Shown here: one piece after another, positions 62,970 to 64,000 of the stretch
Layout: each line of letters starts with the position of its first letter
Numbering within the stretch: the stretch's first letter is position 1
Source: Megalobrama amblycephala
Taxonomy: Eukaryota; Chordata; Actinopteri; Cypriniformes; Xenocyprididae
Direction of reading: 5' to 3'
NCBI RefSeq assembly: GCF_018812025.1
Contig: NC_063049.1
Location: 15,457,734 to 15,521,733 of the forward strand
DNA length: 64,000 nt
Made by a program: the position numbers and the translations under genes
Notes under the pieces: model-generated
Databases searched by the model: none
The model's input: the letters and a program-made list of their open reading frames with translations, nothing else
Told to the model about the DNA's origin: nothing

Positions 62970-64000
62970 GGGCTGTCGATTTATCGTGTTAAGTAGCTTA
63001 GTTAATTAAGGGAAAAAATAAAATGAAATTAAGTTACAAATTTTAACGCATTTAACGCACTTGCCCCGTCCCAGACCTACATAGGTCATCTGACATTTCA
63101 TACAGTTGATGATGAAGGTTGTTAAATAATTGCCTAATATAGTACCCAGTCTAGTGCTGCAAAGATATTGCACAGCACCAAGATAACCGACTTTCTCATC
63201 TGAGCTGTCAGAGGTCTGTCACCGGTCATCAATGTTAAAATATTTGAGATGACCATTCAAATCAAACTACGTGGGCTTTATGTTCACAGAAGCTGGTGAG
63301 CACGAATTCCAGGGAAAACGCTTCAGTTAGCAGTCATAAAGTGCAAGATAAGACAGGTAGCTGAACTATCCATTTCTTCATAACTGTTTTATGCTTGAAA
63401 TGTTAAACGACTGACAAAAATAATCAGGTATGCAAACTAATGAACTTTTTTTGAATAGTAGTTATAATTAAAGCTGCAGTCAATTTTTACCCCTTTTTTT
63501 GGGTAAAAATTATCCAATAATCCAAATTCTGTCCAATCAAATGCTCTCTAGAATCTGAAGTCCCACCCCCTCACACACTACAAACAGACACTGAAACTCA
63601 TCTCTTTACGATGTTTGGCTATCTGTATATGCATGCTCAATGCACACGCATACAGAGGACAGAATTGAAACTACGGCTGAAATCGGTCATTTGTTCACAC
63701 ATTTACTAGTTTCTGCATGGTGAATGGCACATAGTGCACTATACAGAACAGGGAACAATTCAGACAGTGTGAATATGCTTTCCATTAACGTGAATGAAGT
63801 CCGTTTTCACGTTAGTATAACGTAAACCGACGCAGCGTGAGCACATCCTGCTATGGCCCAGGGACACGAGAGCACAGAGCGGACCCATTTATAATCTTTG
63901 TACCCTTGTGATTAGTTGATAATCAGTGTAATTTATTGGTATGCTTTTTTTTTTTTTTTTTTTTTATTAATCTGTTTATACTGATAGTTTAACATTGAGT
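62970..64000. repeat. Probable hAT left end and other repeat fragments to the window edge
   Basis: AGGGCTGTCGATTTATCGTG at 62970, followed by TTAACGCATTTAACGC, is a recognisable hAT terminus of fish genomes; its right end is not in the window. TTAAAGCTGCAGTCAATTTT near 63467 is another common repeat start. T runs at 63940-63965. No gene is supported. Confidence 0.4.

Overview
This is a eukaryotic window, most likely from a cyprinid-type teleost. It is AT-rich, with long introns, GT-AG splice sites and many (TA)n/(GT)n microsatellites. It is crowded with the mobile-element mix typical of fish: Tc1/mariner, hAT, piggyBac-like and Harbinger-like DNA elements, Ty3/gypsy chromovirus pieces and DIRS retrotransposons. 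There are no operons, CRISPR arrays, rRNA genes or convincing tRNA genes. The species assignment is inference from repeat content.

One host gene can be reconstructed. It runs on the + strand from a signal-peptide exon at 28856-28976 to a stop codon at 56810-56812. Eight exons with compatible phases give a 390-residue type I membrane protein: signal peptide, Ig V-set domain, Ig C1-like domain, a third Ig domain split over two exons, a transmembrane helix and a short tail. Domain order, the split third domain and motifs in domains 2 and 3 point to the nectin/PVR family. Three further spliced-looking blocks at 56953-57076, 58845-58873 and 61190-61245 may be 3' UTR exons, an alternative tail, or the start of another gene.

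Layout: 1-600 is the 3' end of a chromodomain gypsy element with its LTR. 2243-3899 is a small gag-only LTR element with a collapsed 5' LTR and an intact target-site duplication. 4059-5631 is a Harbinger-like element. 6112-7678 holds two direct repeats. 8580-10115 is a second gag-like element on the minus strand, its LTR interrupted by a hairpin MITE. 11049-12393 is a truncated gypsy element. 12399-17000 holds two palindromic MITEs carrying two piggyBac-like insertions and one hAT insertion. 17074-18035 is a TTAA-flanked element, 18748-19382 a hAT and 19662-21233 a Tc1 element. 21303-23070 is a DIRS gag/RT remnant, followed by a third piggyBac-like copy at 23137-24612. 26610-28700 is a large inverted repeat just upstream of exon 1.

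Intron 1 of the Ig gene (28977-42758) contains a second, truncated Tc1, two TTAA-flanked elements, a DIRS element split by a 2.85 kb TA-flanked insertion and carrying a solo gypsy LTR, and a 1.9 kb hAT. Intron 4 (45125-53360) is a nest: an outer hAT holds an inner hAT and a MITE, and that MITE holds a DIRS element that keeps much of its tyrosine recombinase. Many insertions could be delimited exactly by their target-site duplications, so their order of arrival can be read.

I see no new enzymatic or defence system. The most unusual signals are the subterminal palindromes of the three piggyBac-like copies, which differ in sequence but keep dyad symmetry at the same place, and the Ig receptor gene itself, which is not apparent from any single open frame.
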